Notes: generated by a model from the letters alone, not told the origin. A stretch of DNA of 36,746 nt from Planctomycetota bacterium (GCA_016209595.1 JACQVV010000215.1:1-36746); one strand, 5' to 3'; shown: positions 23,389 through 31,341, counted from the stretch's first letter. A program made the numbers and translations.

Positions 23389-24968
23389 CGAGGATCGAGA
23401 AGCTCATTAAGGATTTCTGGCCGGTCTTTCTGGTCGCACTGTCGCTCATCGTCCTCGTAGCGTGCTACGGGTGCGACGGGGAAGATGGTGAGCCCGCGGA
23501 GACCAAGCCGGAAGACGGCAAGCCCGGAAAGAGTGAGCCCGTGACGGCGATCGCGGAGGATGGCGCGGGTCTTTACAAGGCATCGTGCGCCGTGTGCCAT
23601 GGACCCGAGGGGAAGGGAGATGGCGAGGCGAGTGAATTCCTCTTCCCGAAGCCAAGGAACTTTGCTTCCACGGGCTACAGGGTGCGCTCCACGGCCACCG
23701 GTCAAATGCCCACGGACGAGGATCTATTCCGTACGATCACAAATGGCATGCCCGGCTCCGCCATGCCGGCCCATAGCTACTTGAGCGAGGCGGAGCGCCG
23801 GGCACTGGTCCGTCATGTGAAGACCCTTGCGATCATAGAGACGGGGGACGGAGTAACGGAGAATCTGTTCGAACTGCATGGCACCCCGAGGGTCATTACG
23901 GCTCCACCTCCTCCCGATCGCACGCCGGAGCTTCTTGCGCGCGGCAAGCGGGTCTACCTCGAACAGGGCTGCAACAAGTGTCACGGCGACTCCGGCCTTG
24001 GAGATGGACCGTCGGCTCCGACCTTGAAGAACGAGGACGAGTCCGACGCCCGTCCGAACAATTTCCGACGGGGGATCTTTAAGGGAGGTGGCTCGGTCGC
24101 CGACATCTACATGCGTTTCACGACCGGGATGAACGGCACGCCCATGCCCTCCTATGAGGAGGCGCTCAAGAAAGAAGACCGGTACGCGCTCGCCCACTAC
24201 GTGAGGGAACTCGGCGGCGGGAAGGTGGCCATCCAGCCCAGTACGGGGACGATCGCTGTCGGACGGTCTTCGGGCGCCTTGCCCGAGGAGCCCCAGGACC
24301 CCATGTGGGACAGGGTCACCCCGACCGCAGTTCCTCTGATGCTCCTGTGGCAGAGGGAAACGCCGGCCGTGGATTCCGTCTCGATCCGCGCGGTGCACGA
24401 CGGGACGAGTATCGCACTCCTTCTCGAGTGGGCGGACGCGGACGCGAGCACAAGGTTCAGCCTGGATGGGGCCTTCCACGATGCCGCCGCCGTCATGTTC
24501 TCTCTGTCTCCCGGCCTGCCCATCACCGAACAACCTCACTTCGCAATGGGGGAGAAGGGGAAACCCGTCAACTTCTGGTACTGGGCACTCGATCGGCGGA
24601 TGGGGCTTGCAGACGTCCGGCCGCCCGAACCGGCCGACCTCTTCGGGAGTGCCGCCTGGGAACCGAGCAAGGTGCTCCTTGCCAGCGCATCGTCGTCAGG
24701 CGTCGTGCAGGAGCTGAATGCCGAGCAATTCCGGACACTGACCCCCCAGCCACCGCCGGAGCAGAACGTCAACGGCAAGGGTGTCCACACGAGCGATCGG
24801 TGGAGGGTCGTCTTCGTCCGAGGGCTTGAATCCACGGGGTCGCTGGACGCCAAACTCACGACCGGGTCGGAAATTCCGGTCGCGTTCGCCATCTGGGATG
24901 GTTCTCAGGAGGACCGCGACGGCAGGAAGGCCGTCTCGACCTGGTACAGGCTGAAGATCGCGCGGTAG
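23385..24968 (+). CDS. Lipoprotein dihaem cytochrome c with haem-b gamma-subunit domain
   Basis: A 527-residue exported lipoprotein. The signal peptide ends in the lipobox LVAC with acylated C27. Two cytochrome c domains carry CAVCH (68-72) and CNKCH (196-200). The C-terminal 230 residues match the ethylbenzene-dehydrogenase gamma fold, with FAMGEKGKPVNFWYWALD and GRKAVSTWYRL as candidate haem-b ligand segments. In most type II enzymes gamma is a separate haem-b protein; here it is fused to two c haems, so electrons could leave or enter without a separate cytochrome. AAGGAG lies 5 nt before the ATG, which overlaps the chaperone stop. It is paralogous throughout to the membrane-anchored protein at 13173-14999. 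Confidence 0.92.
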   Translation: MTRIEKLIKDFWPVFLVALSLIVLVACYGCDGEDGEPAETKPEDGKPGKSEPVTAIAEDGAGLYKASCAVCHGPEGKGDGEASEFLFPKPRNFASTGYRVRSTATGQMPTDEDLFRTITNGMPGSAMPAHSYLSEAERRALVRHVKTLAIIETGDGVTENLFELHGTPRVITAPPPPDRTPELLARGKRVYLEQGCNKCHGDSGLGDGPSAPTLKNEDESDARPNNFRRGIFKGGGSVADIYMRFTTGMNGTPMPSYEEALKKEDRYALAHYVRELGGGKVAIQPSTGTIAVGRSSGALPEEPQDPMWDRVTPTAVPLMLLWQRETPAVDSVSIRAVHDGTSIALLLEWADADASTRFSLDGAFHDAAAVMFSLSPGLPITEQPHFAMGEKGKPVNFWYWALDRRMGLADVRPPEPADLFGSAAWEPSKVLLASASSSGVVQELNAEQFRTLTPQPPPEQNVNGKGVHTSDRWRVVFVRGLESTGSLDAKLTTGSEIPVAFAIWDGSQEDRDGRKAVSTWYRLKIAR

Positions 24969-25013
24969 ATGCGCCTCGACCTACGCAAGAAGTGAGGAAG
25001 TGAGGATGAAACC

Positions 25014-26453
25014 TTGAGACTCGCTGCGATGGCAGGTTGTGTCATCACCACGCTCGTGATCTCCTCCGCGCTGCCGGTGCTGGCCCAGGAGACTCCGCTC
25101 ACGGTCGAGGACAGACTCCGGGAGCTCGAACGCCTCGTCCGGGATCAGCAGAGGACGATCGCCGACCAGGGCGCGACCATCCAGCAACTCCGGGAGCGGC
25201 AGGGGGAGACCGATCCGGCGAGGATCGACGCCGCGGTCGACAAGTACCTCGAAGAGAAGAAGAAGAAAGGCGAGCTCACCGACTGGAAAGCCGGCTACGA
25301 CGGCAAGTTCTTCATGGGCTCGACCGACGACAACTTCCGGCTGCAGATCGGCGGGTACGGCCAGGCCGACAGCCGCTGGTTCCCCACGAGCTACCCCCCG
25401 ACCGACACTTTCTTCCTGCGGGACATGAGGCCGTCCATCGACGGAAAGCTCTGGAAGTACTACGAGTTCAAGATCCAGTTCGAGCTCAACACGTCCACGA
25501 ACAACATCCGCGACGCCTGGCTCAACTTCCACTACATCGACGAGCTCCAGTTCAAGGTGGGCCAGCACAAGCACCCCTTCTGCCGTGATGACCTCCGGGG
25601 TGCCGACGCCACGGACTTCATCGACGCCCCTTACATCACGCGCTTCATCTCGCCTTCCCGCGATAGTGGGGCCTCGTTCCACGGCAAGCTCTTCGACGGG
25701 ATCGTGGAGTACGGGGTCGGCTTCTACAACGGCGACGGGATAAACGTCGCGCCCGACACCAACGACGCGAAGGACGTGGCCGCGCGAATCAACCTCTCCC
25801 CCTTCAAGACGTTCGACAACTTCTGGCTGAAGGGCCTGGAGATCGGAGCCTCTTACTCGGGCGGGGAGCAGGACAAGACGATCGGCGGGCGGACCTTTAC
25901 GACCTCGGCCGGCACGGTGTTCTACACGCTCACCCCCGCGACGCTCCGCGAGAACTCGAAGCTCTTCCGCTACAACGCGGATTTCGGGTGGCGCATCGGT
26001 CCCGCGTCGCTCCAGGGAGAATGGGGGAGGATGGAGATCGAGGACGCCACCCGCCCGCGGGTCAGCGCGGCGGTCCCGCGTCTCGTGCAGGATTTCGAGA
26101 TCGACACCTTTTACATCCAGGCCACCTACCTCCTCACCGGCGACGACAAGACCTGGAAGCACGTGAAGCCGAAGCAGAACTTCGATCCGAAGGAGGGAGG
26201 CTGGGGGGCGTGGGAGCTCGCCGGCCGCTACCAGTACCTCGACTTCAACGCCAACATGACCGAGAACGGCCTCGCGACCGGGACCGAGAAGCTCTGGTCG
26301 CTGACGGGCGGGGTCAACTGGTATCTCAACCCGCACGTCGAGATCATGCTGGACTACGAGTACACGAGGTACGACGACCAGGTCGTCCGGGTGGGCCGCG
26401 GTCTGGAGGAAGAGGAGCACATGGCCTCCCTCCGGTTCAAGTTCCTGTTCTAG
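25014..26453 (+). CDS. Outer-membrane porin of the OprO/OprP type
   Basis: A 479-residue protein with a signal peptide (to about residue 25, LPVLAQ) and then a coiled-coil stretch (about 29-60, DRLRELERLVRDQQRTIADQ, periplasmic trimerisation). A beta-barrel rich in alternating aromatic strands follows (FRLQIGGYGQADSRWFP, FLRDMRPSIDGKLWKYYEFK, FKVGQHKHPF) and ends in Phe, as outer-membrane proteins do. This is the phosphate-selective porin O/P family, whose members pass anions. TTG at 25014 is preceded by GAGG at proper spacing; an ATG at 25029 would shorten the signal. Only 45 nt separate it from the cytochrome, so it is probably in the operon and may admit an anionic substrate. Confidence 0.88.
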   Translation: MRLAAMAGCVITTLVISSALPVLAQETPLTVEDRLRELERLVRDQQRTIADQGATIQQLRERQGETDPARIDAAVDKYLEEKKKKGELTDWKAGYDGKFFMGSTDDNFRLQIGGYGQADSRWFPTSYPPTDTFFLRDMRPSIDGKLWKYYEFKIQFELNTSTNNIRDAWLNFHYIDELQFKVGQHKHPFCRDDLRGADATDFIDAPYITRFISPSRDSGASFHGKLFDGIVEYGVGFYNGDGINVAPDTNDAKDVAARINLSPFKTFDNFWLKGLEIGASYSGGEQDKTIGGRTFTTSAGTVFYTLTPATLRENSKLFRYNADFGWRIGPASLQGEWGRMEIEDATRPRVSAAVPRLVQDFEIDTFYIQATYLLTGDDKTWKHVKPKQNFDPKEGGWGAWELAGRYQYLDFNANMTENGLATGTEKLWSLTGGVNWYLNPHVEIMLDYEYTRYDDQVVRVGRGLEEEEHMASLRFKFLF

Positions 26454-26601
26454 CTCGGGCTTCCTCGTCGGTGCCGGCGAAGCTTGTCCTCAATAGCGGG
26501 ACCGCTCATGTGGGTAGCCTATCATCCACGGAACTGCGCGTGATCTCTCGACCCGGGACCAGCCGGCACTGCGGCCTCGGAGGCGGCGTTCCATGTCCTG
26601 C

Positions 26602-26637
26602 GAACGGTCGTGTCCTTTCGGGTTCTCCTGACCGTTC
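26602..26637. terminator. Possible hairpin after the porin
   Basis: GAACGGTC (26602-26609) and GACCGTTC (26630-26637) form a perfect 8-bp stem with a 20-nt loop about 150 bp past the porin stop. There is no T tract. The rest of 26454-26653 shows no gene or other structure that I can support. Confidence 0.3.
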
Positions 26638-26653
26638 CCGACGCGACCGGATG

Positions 26654-26782
26654 GAGCGCCTCGCCCTCTCCCGGAGGGGCGAGGTCGCCTCGGAGTAATA
26701 CGGGCGGATCCTCGACGACGTCGCGGTCTACGACAGCGTGCTGATCCTCGTCGAGGCCTGGCAGGTCGCCGGACCGCGGTAG
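26654..26782 (+). pseudogene. Decayed duplicate (B) of the 3' end of the biotinyl-lipoyl-like gene
   Basis: This stretch repeats 9675-9806 in the same orientation. Apart from one missing codon near its 5' end the frame is kept, and it ends at the same TAG. Translated, it reads RRGEVASE, stop, then YGRILDDVAVYDSVLILVE and AWQVAGPR. A G-to-T change turned GAA into TAA. No promoter or start belongs to it and the sequence before it is unrelated, so it is a broken fragment. It marks the right end of the respiratory island as copy A marks the left. Confidence 0.85.
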
Positions 26783-26807
26783 TTGCCCTTCCCTTCCCGG
26801 CGTCCCG

Positions 26808-27857
26808 TCAGGGTTTGAGGACCTCCCGGATCGAGTCCCAGAGGCGCGGGTCCTCGCTGCCGAGGCGCCAGATGACGGTCCCGCCGATGTCGTACTTCGT
26901 GACGAGCTTCATCTTGTCCTTGGTGCCCTCGGGCGACTGGAACCAGACGCGGTGGTGGACGCCGCTCGCGTCCTTGTATTCGAAGGTGGATTCGCCGTTC
27001 TTCGGGTCGTAGGAGATGGTGGGTCCGTAGTTCGCGAGGAGCTTCTCCACGTCCACGTGGGTGAGGGCCTTCCCGCTCTGGCCGTCCGGCCAGTCGCGGC
27101 CGTAGAACGGGATGCCGAAGAAGAGCTTCTTCTTGGGGACGCGGGTCACCGCGTACGTGAGCCACTTCTCGCACCAGAATACGGGGCCGATCGGGTTGGG
27201 CTTTCCTCCGGCGTAGCCGTAGCCGTAGCCCATGACGTTCACCCGGTCGGCGGCCGCGCCGAGGCGCGCGTAGTCGTGCGACTGCGGTCCCGCCCAGGAG
27301 CCCTGGTCGTCGTACTTGGGGTAGACGGCGAGCGAGACGATTTTCCCCTTCGCGTGGAGTGCCTTGGCGAGGTCCTCGACGAAGGCGCTGAAGAGGTCGC
27401 GCGTCGCGAGGTTCATGTTCTCGTAGTCGAGGTCGATCCCGTCGTAGCCCTTCGAGAGGACGAGATCGACCACCCGGTTGAGGTGCCTCGCTCGCCGGGT
27501 CGGGTCCTTGAGGACGGCCTGCGCGCGTCCGGAGACGAAGCCGTCGGTGAGCGTCGGGACGACCTTCTTCCCGGCGGCCTGGAGCTTCGCCACGAGCGCG
27601 GCATCGACGTAGCTTCGCGCGGAGAGCGTGTCGTCGGAAGCGAGCGAGTACCAGAAAGGATGGGCGACGTCGATCGTCGCCATCTCCCGATCGAGCGAGG
27701 CGCGGACCGAGGTCTGGTTCGACCAGGGGACCCACGCGGCGACCTCGTACTGCGGCGCGGGCGCAGGCCCGGGCCCGTTCGGTATGACACAGTCGGCCCC
27801 CGCGAGGAGAAGCCCCATCGCGAGGAGAAAAGCCGAGACAAGGAGCTTCCTACCCAT
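26808..27857 (-). CDS. Secreted glycoside hydrolase family 18-like protein
   Basis: A 349-residue protein with an N-terminal signal sequence (MGRKLLVSAFLLAMGLLLAG) and a short Pro-rich linker. The TIM-barrel that follows carries the GH18 active-site motif DGIDLDYE (139-146), with catalytic Glu146 and the assisting Asp144 and Asp142. Supporting family segments are VVPTLTDGF (strand 3), VNVMGYGYGYAGG and KKKLFFGIPFYGRDW. Length and the PFYGR motif resemble the spore-cortex/YaaH-type chitinase-like subgroup, which cleaves N-acetylglucosamine-containing glycans. The substrate could be peptidoglycan-like or chitin. GGGGG lies 8 nt before the chosen ATG; an ATG six codons upstream is possible. It converges on the decayed fragment at 26654-26782. 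Confidence 0.87.
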   Translation of the reverse strand: MGRKLLVSAFLLAMGLLLAGADCVIPNGPGPAPAPQYEVAAWVPWSNQTSVRASLDREMATIDVAHPFWYSLASDDTLSARSYVDAALVAKLQAAGKKVVPTLTDGFVSGRAQAVLKDPTRRARHLNRVVDLVLSKGYDGIDLDYENMNLATRDLFSAFVEDLAKALHAKGKIVSLAVYPKYDDQGSWAGPQSHDYARLGAAADRVNVMGYGYGYAGGKPNPIGPVFWCEKWLTYAVTRVPKKKLFFGIPFYGRDWPDGQSGKALTHVDVEKLLANYGPTISYDPKNGESTFEYKDASGVHHRVWFQSPEGTKDKMKLVTKYDIGGTVIWRLGSEDPRLWDSIREVLKP

Positions 27858-28026
27858 TCCGTACCCCCGATCCATTCCCAGTTGGTCTACGTTCCCACGG
27901 GGCTTCCCAGGGCCCAGAGGGATCCCATTCGGGCGGAGGGTTTAAGCGAATTTCGGGCCGGATAGCTCTCTGAACTTCAAGTCTTGAAACTCACGGTACT
28001 TGCGGTCTCGACCCGGTGGGCAGACC

Positions 28027-28043
28027 TGTAAAGCTGGCTTTGC
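28027..28043. repeat. Imperfect palindrome, copy 1
   Basis: TGTAAAGCTGGCTTTGC folds into a short hairpin (GTAAAGC with GCTTTGC, one mismatch). A second copy, 15 of 17 bases identical, lies at 29258-29274. The pair brackets the dehydrogenase and the 64-residue gene. This gap (27858-28060) holds nothing else clear. Confidence 0.5.
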
Positions 28044-28060
28044 GGGGTAACGCGCAGGTG

Positions 28061-28933
28061 CTACGGAGCGTAACGCGTCATCCGCTCGCAAAGATTCCAG
28101 AGCCGTTCCTCGGCGCCCGCGTCGCGGAACGAGCAGGGCTTGTCGCGCCGGTCCTCCCAGTACTTACCTGTGACGGCTGCCAGATCGGGGCTCGCGGCTA
28201 GCCAGGTCGGCGTGTCGGCGCCCTCGGCGGGGGTTTTCAGGACGACCGAGCCCGCGGCTTTCGCGAGGAAGCCAAGGACTCCGCCGTGGTAGCGGAAAAG
28301 CTCGGTCGCCACGCCGCCCGGGTGACAGGCATTCGCCGTGACTCCCGTCCCTTCCAGCCGGCGAGCGAGGGCCCATGCGAGCATCCGGTCGGCCTGCTTC
28401 GACTGTGCGTAAGCGATGCGGCCGCGGAAGGGGCGGCGCTTGAACTCTGGATCCTCGAGGTCGAGCTGGCCGGCGAGATCGGAGGCGACGGAGACGATCC
28501 GGGCCGGCGCGCCGGCCTTCAGGCTGTCGAGAAGGAGCGTCGCGAGAAGGTGGTAGGCGAGCACGTTCGTGGCCCAGGTGAGCTCGACCCCCTCGGCCGT
28601 GAGATCACGCTTCGCCAGCCAGACCCCCGCATTGTTGACCAGGATGGAGAGCGCCGGGTGCCGCGCGCGGAAGGCCTCCACGAACGCCCGGACCGAGGAC
28701 CGGAGAGAGAGATCGACGACAGCGAGCTCCAGCCGCCCCCGCTGAAAGCCCGGGGCCGCGCCGGCGGCAATCTCCTCCACGGCCGCTCGGCCCCGCTCCT
28801 CGCTCCGGCAGGCGAGGACCACGTGCGCCCCCATCCGCGCGAGGTTGGCGGCGATCTCCTTCCCGATCCCCGTGTTCGCTCCCGTGACGATCGCGGTGCG
28901 GCCTGCGAGGTCGGTGTCGATGGCGGGCTGCAT
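28061..28933 (-). CDS. Short-chain dehydrogenase/reductase, retinol-dehydrogenase-like
   Basis: A 290-residue classical SDR oxidoreductase. The nucleotide-binding TGANTGIG is at 17-24, NNAG at 100-103, and the catalytic Tyr-x-x-x-Lys (YAQSK) at 175-179, with a serine in VSVASDL some 25 residues before. A basic residue after the second strand (CRSEERG) favours NADP(H). The overall pattern (IVTGANTGIGKE, CHPGGVATELF) is closest to the retinol dehydrogenase/WW-domain oxidoreductase-like branch of SDRs. Those act on lipophilic alcohols or ketones, but the physiological substrate cannot be read. No ribosome site is seen; TAGACT ends 9 nt before the ATG. Confidence 0.92.
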   Translation of the reverse strand: MQPAIDTDLAGRTAIVTGANTGIGKEIAANLARMGAHVVLACRSEERGRAAVEEIAAGAAPGFQRGRLELAVVDLSLRSSVRAFVEAFRARHPALSILVNNAGVWLAKRDLTAEGVELTWATNVLAYHLLATLLLDSLKAGAPARIVSVASDLAGQLDLEDPEFKRRPFRGRIAYAQSKQADRMLAWALARRLEGTGVTANACHPGGVATELFRYHGGVLGFLAKAAGSVVLKTPAEGADTPTWLAASPDLAAVTGKYWEDRRDKPCSFRDAGAEERLWNLCERMTRYAP

Positions 28934-28942
28934 GCGGGTGTG

Positions 28943-28948
28943 AGTCTA
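28943..28948 (-). promoter_or_regulatory. -10 element 9 nt before the dehydrogenase start codon
   Basis: TAGACT on the minus strand at 28943-28948. The hexamer 17 bp further up is TTTTTG, a weak -35. Spacing to the ATG at 28933 implies little or no 5' leader. Confidence 0.4.
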
Positions 28949-29060
28949 CGAAACTCGCGCCGGATCAAAAAGCTCCCTTCTCGGCGCGGTATGAGAGGTC
29001 GGAGGGCGCCGGAGCGCGGCGCCTCCGACAAAAAAACGAGAGACGAAGGGAAACGATCCC

Positions 29061-29255
29061 ATGGGCAACTACGGCAAGGCGTTCTCCGATTTCTGGTCCG
29101 GCAGGCTGCGGCTCGACGGAACCGTGCCCCAGACGCCGTTCATCGTGCCGAACGTCCGGGGCGGAGTCACCGCTCCCGAGAGGGCGGCGAGGGACGTGCT
29201 CCAGGGCGGCTTGTACCTGGGGCTCTTCAGCGCCCGCCAGCTGCACCAGTTCTAG
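29061..29255 (+). CDS. Small hypothetical protein (64 residues)
   Basis: A short frame with a good ATG and AAGGGAAA about 10 nt upstream. The sequence opens with aromatic and basic residues (MGNYGKAFSDFWSGRLRLDG), then TVPQTPFIVPNVRGGVTAPE and a C-terminal helix. There is no signal peptide and no recognised domain. Codon third positions are mostly G/C, as in real neighbours, and the frame is followed 2 nt later by a hairpin repeat. I think it is probably a gene; the function is unknown. Confidence 0.5.
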   Translation: MGNYGKAFSDFWSGRLRLDGTVPQTPFIVPNVRGGVTAPERAARDVLQGGLYLGLFSARQLHQF

Positions 29256-29257
29256 GA

Positions 29258-29274
29258 TGTAAAGCCGACTTTGC
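29258..29274. repeat. Imperfect palindrome, copy 2
   Basis: TGTAAAGCCGACTTTGC, a near copy of 28027-28043, begins 2 nt after the small gene's stop. It may act as a weak terminator or be a dispersed repeat unit. Confidence 0.5.
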
Positions 29275-29463
29275 TGTAAGGTTGGCATTACGTCATCCGA
29301 GGGGCGACGCCAGGGGCGCGCTCCCCGGGCTCACGTCGTAAACCGCAACTCCCCGGCACCTTCCGAGAATCCGCCACCGGCGTCCGTGTGCCCCGTCGCC
29401 GCGGTCCGGGACTTGCACCTCGCTCATCGCGGGAAAGTACTTCGGGATGGGAGGGACGTGGGA

Positions 29464-30420
29464 ATGGTGACGGGGGGTAAGTTGTCGGCGGACCCCATGC
29501 CCGCCGGTGCAAAGTTCGGTCGTTTCAGGGTCCTGGGAGCGATCGGGCAGGACTCGACGGGCTACCTCTATCGGGCCCGGCAGGAGGAGGGGAACCGCCT
29601 CGTCGCTCTCCGGGTGCTCGACGGGGATCGCTCGAAGGACACGAGGGTGGTCGAGCTCGCGGACAGGGCGGTCCGGCTCCGCCACAAGAACGTGCAGCAG
29701 TGCCTTCTCCTGGGACGCCAGGGGAAGAGCCGCTATTTCGCGTTCGAGTACACGCCGGGGTCGAGCCTCCGCCGCCGCCTCGAGCGCGGGGAGACGATGA
29801 AACCCTACCGATCCCTTCGGGTGATCTGGAGGGTCGCCCGGGCGCTCCGAGCCGCGGGCAGGAAGGGGCTCGCCCACGGCGACCTCCGCCCCTCGTCGAT
29901 CCAGATCAGCGCGACCGGGACCGTCAAGGTCTCCGGAATCGGCATGCCGCTCGAGGTCTCGGGGGAGTTCGAGAGATTCCAGGCGCCCCGGGGCAGCATC
30001 CCCTTCTACGCCGCGCCCGAAGAGATGAAGGACCGGAACCCGTCCGACGAGCGGCGCACCGTGTTCACTCTTGGAGCCATCCTCTATCACATGGTGACGG
30101 GCCAGGCGCCCCTCTTCGGGGACACCTTGAAGGAGGCGATGCTCCGCTACGCCGACCACGGGATCGAGCCCGCGGAGCGTGTGAACCCGAAGCTCCCGCG
30201 CCCGGTCGCCCTGCTCCTCGCGCGCATGCTCGCTCCCTACTCGCACCGGATGGAAGGGCTGGATGCCCTGATACAGGCGATCGGGGAGCTCGCTGGCACC
30301 CGGCTGGCCGAGAGGAGCGGGACCGCGCCCGAGGCGGCAACGCCCGAGTCGACCGAGCCGGGTGCGGCTCAGCCTGACGGTGTGGCCGAGCCGATCACGG
30401 ATTCCTCCGCAGCCGCCTGA
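29464..30420 (+). CDS. Ser/Thr kinase-fold protein, probable pseudokinase
   Basis: A 318-residue protein with the bacterial Ser/Thr kinase layout but damaged catalytic motifs. The glycine loop is loose (LGAIGQDSTGYLYRA). The ATP-binding lysine of VAIK is Arg50 in VALRVL. HRDLKPxN has become HGDLRPSSI (138-146, with the Asp kept). The metal-binding DFG is SGIG (157-160). The C-lobe is well preserved: GSIPFYAAPEEM for the GTPxYMAPE activation region, RRTVFTLGAILYHMVTGQAP and the closing LLARMLAP. An Ala/Pro/Glu tail follows from about 285. It has no membrane segment. It probably scaffolds or binds nucleotide rather than phosphorylates. A GGGAGGGACG stretch supports the ATG at 29464; upstream codons look non-coding. 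Confidence 0.85.
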   Translation: MVTGGKLSADPMPAGAKFGRFRVLGAIGQDSTGYLYRARQEEGNRLVALRVLDGDRSKDTRVVELADRAVRLRHKNVQQCLLLGRQGKSRYFAFEYTPGSSLRRRLERGETMKPYRSLRVIWRVARALRAAGRKGLAHGDLRPSSIQISATGTVKVSGIGMPLEVSGEFERFQAPRGSIPFYAAPEEMKDRNPSDERRTVFTLGAILYHMVTGQAPLFGDTLKEAMLRYADHGIEPAERVNPKLPRPVALLLARMLAPYSHRMEGLDALIQAIGELAGTRLAERSGTAPEAATPESTEPGAAQPDGVAEPITDSSAAA

Positions 30421-30436
30421 TTCGCGCGTCGCGGCG

Positions 30437-30466
30437 TTGACCTGACCCCGGAGAGCGTGTTTTGCT
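30437..30466 (+). promoter_or_regulatory. Sigma-70-type promoter close to the phosphoesterase start
   Basis: TTGACC (30437-30442), then 17-18 bp, then TTTTGC or TTTGCT (30460-30466). The ATG at 30474 follows 7-8 nt later with no ribosome site, so a leaderless transcript is likely. Confidence 0.5.
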
Positions 30467-30473
30467 TCCCGGG

Positions 30474-31337
30474 ATGCGCCTCCTCGCGATCAGCGATCTC
30501 CACCTGAACTACGAAGCGAACCGCAGGGCGCTGTCGGTGCTCCCGTCGCACCGCGACGACTGGCTCGCCCTGGCGGGGGACGTCGGCTCGCGCGAGGAGG
30601 ACCTCGAGTTCGCGCTGGACGTCCTCCTCCCGCGCTTCGAGCGCGTGGCGTGGGTCCCCGGGAACCACGACCTCTGGTCGGTTGATGGCGAGGACTCCGG
30701 GGCGCGGGGCGAGGCGCGCTACGAGAGGCTCGTGTCGATCTGCCGTTCCCGGGGGGTTCTCACGCCGGAGGACCCCTACGAGGTCTGGCCGGGCGATGGG
30801 CCGCCGTGCTTGCTCGCGCCGCTTTTCCTTCTGTACGACTACTCCTTCCGGCCGGACGAGGTCCCCGAGGAGAGAGCGGTCGACTGGGCGGCCGAATCCG
30901 GCGTCCTCTGCGCTGACGAGCGCTACCTCTACCCCGATCCCTGGCCCAGCCGGCAGGCGTGGTGCCGCGAGCGCACCCGAAGGACGGCCGAGCGCCTGGC
31001 CGCCCTCCCCGCGTATCGCCGCGCGGTTCTCGTCAATCACTTCCCGCTCCGGCGCGATCTCACGCGCATCCCGCGGATCCCGCGCTTCACGGTCTGGTGC
31101 GGGACCCGGGAGACAGAGGACTGGCACATCCGATTCCGCGCAGCCGCCGTCGTCTCCGGCCACCTCCACGTCCGCGCGACCGACTGGCGGGACGGCGTCC
31201 GTTTCGAGGAGGTCTCGCTCGGATACCCGCACCAGTGGCACGAGGAGAGGGGCCTCGAGGGCTACCTGCGCGAGATCCTCCCTGGTCCCGCCTCCGGTCC
31301 GTCCTCCGGGAATGGCGGACCGGTCTGGAGGAGATGA
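30474..31337 (+). CDS. Calcineurin-like metallophosphoesterase
   Basis: A 287-residue cytosolic metal-dependent phosphoesterase. All family blocks are in order: D-x-H in ISDLHL (residues 7-10), GDVG (near 36), GNHDLW (near 63), the histidine in LVNHFPL (near 190) and GHLHVRATDW at the end. These bind a two-metal centre. The middle part (LLYDYSFRPDEV, residues about 120-130) is typical of an unassigned bacterial subgroup. The substrate is unknown; nucleotide, phosphoprotein or phospholipid substrates are possible. A gene of 127 residues begins 4 nt after the stop with a strong ribosome site, so the two are one operon. Confidence 0.88.
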   Translation: MRLLAISDLHLNYEANRRALSVLPSHRDDWLALAGDVGSREEDLEFALDVLLPRFERVAWVPGNHDLWSVDGEDSGARGEARYERLVSICRSRGVLTPEDPYEVWPGDGPPCLLAPLFLLYDYSFRPDEVPEERAVDWAAESGVLCADERYLYPDPWPSRQAWCRERTRRTAERLAALPAYRRAVLVNHFPLRRDLTRIPRIPRFTVWCGTRETEDWHIRFRAAAVVSGHLHVRATDWRDGVRFEEVSLGYPHQWHEERGLEGYLREILPGPASGPSSGNGGPVWRR

Positions 31338-31341
31338 AAGA

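Noticed and set aside
28048..28077. TAACGCG occurring twice near the dehydrogenase 3' end
   Set aside because: A 7-bp repeat partly inside coding sequence, too short to support as a repeat family or CRISPR-like element.
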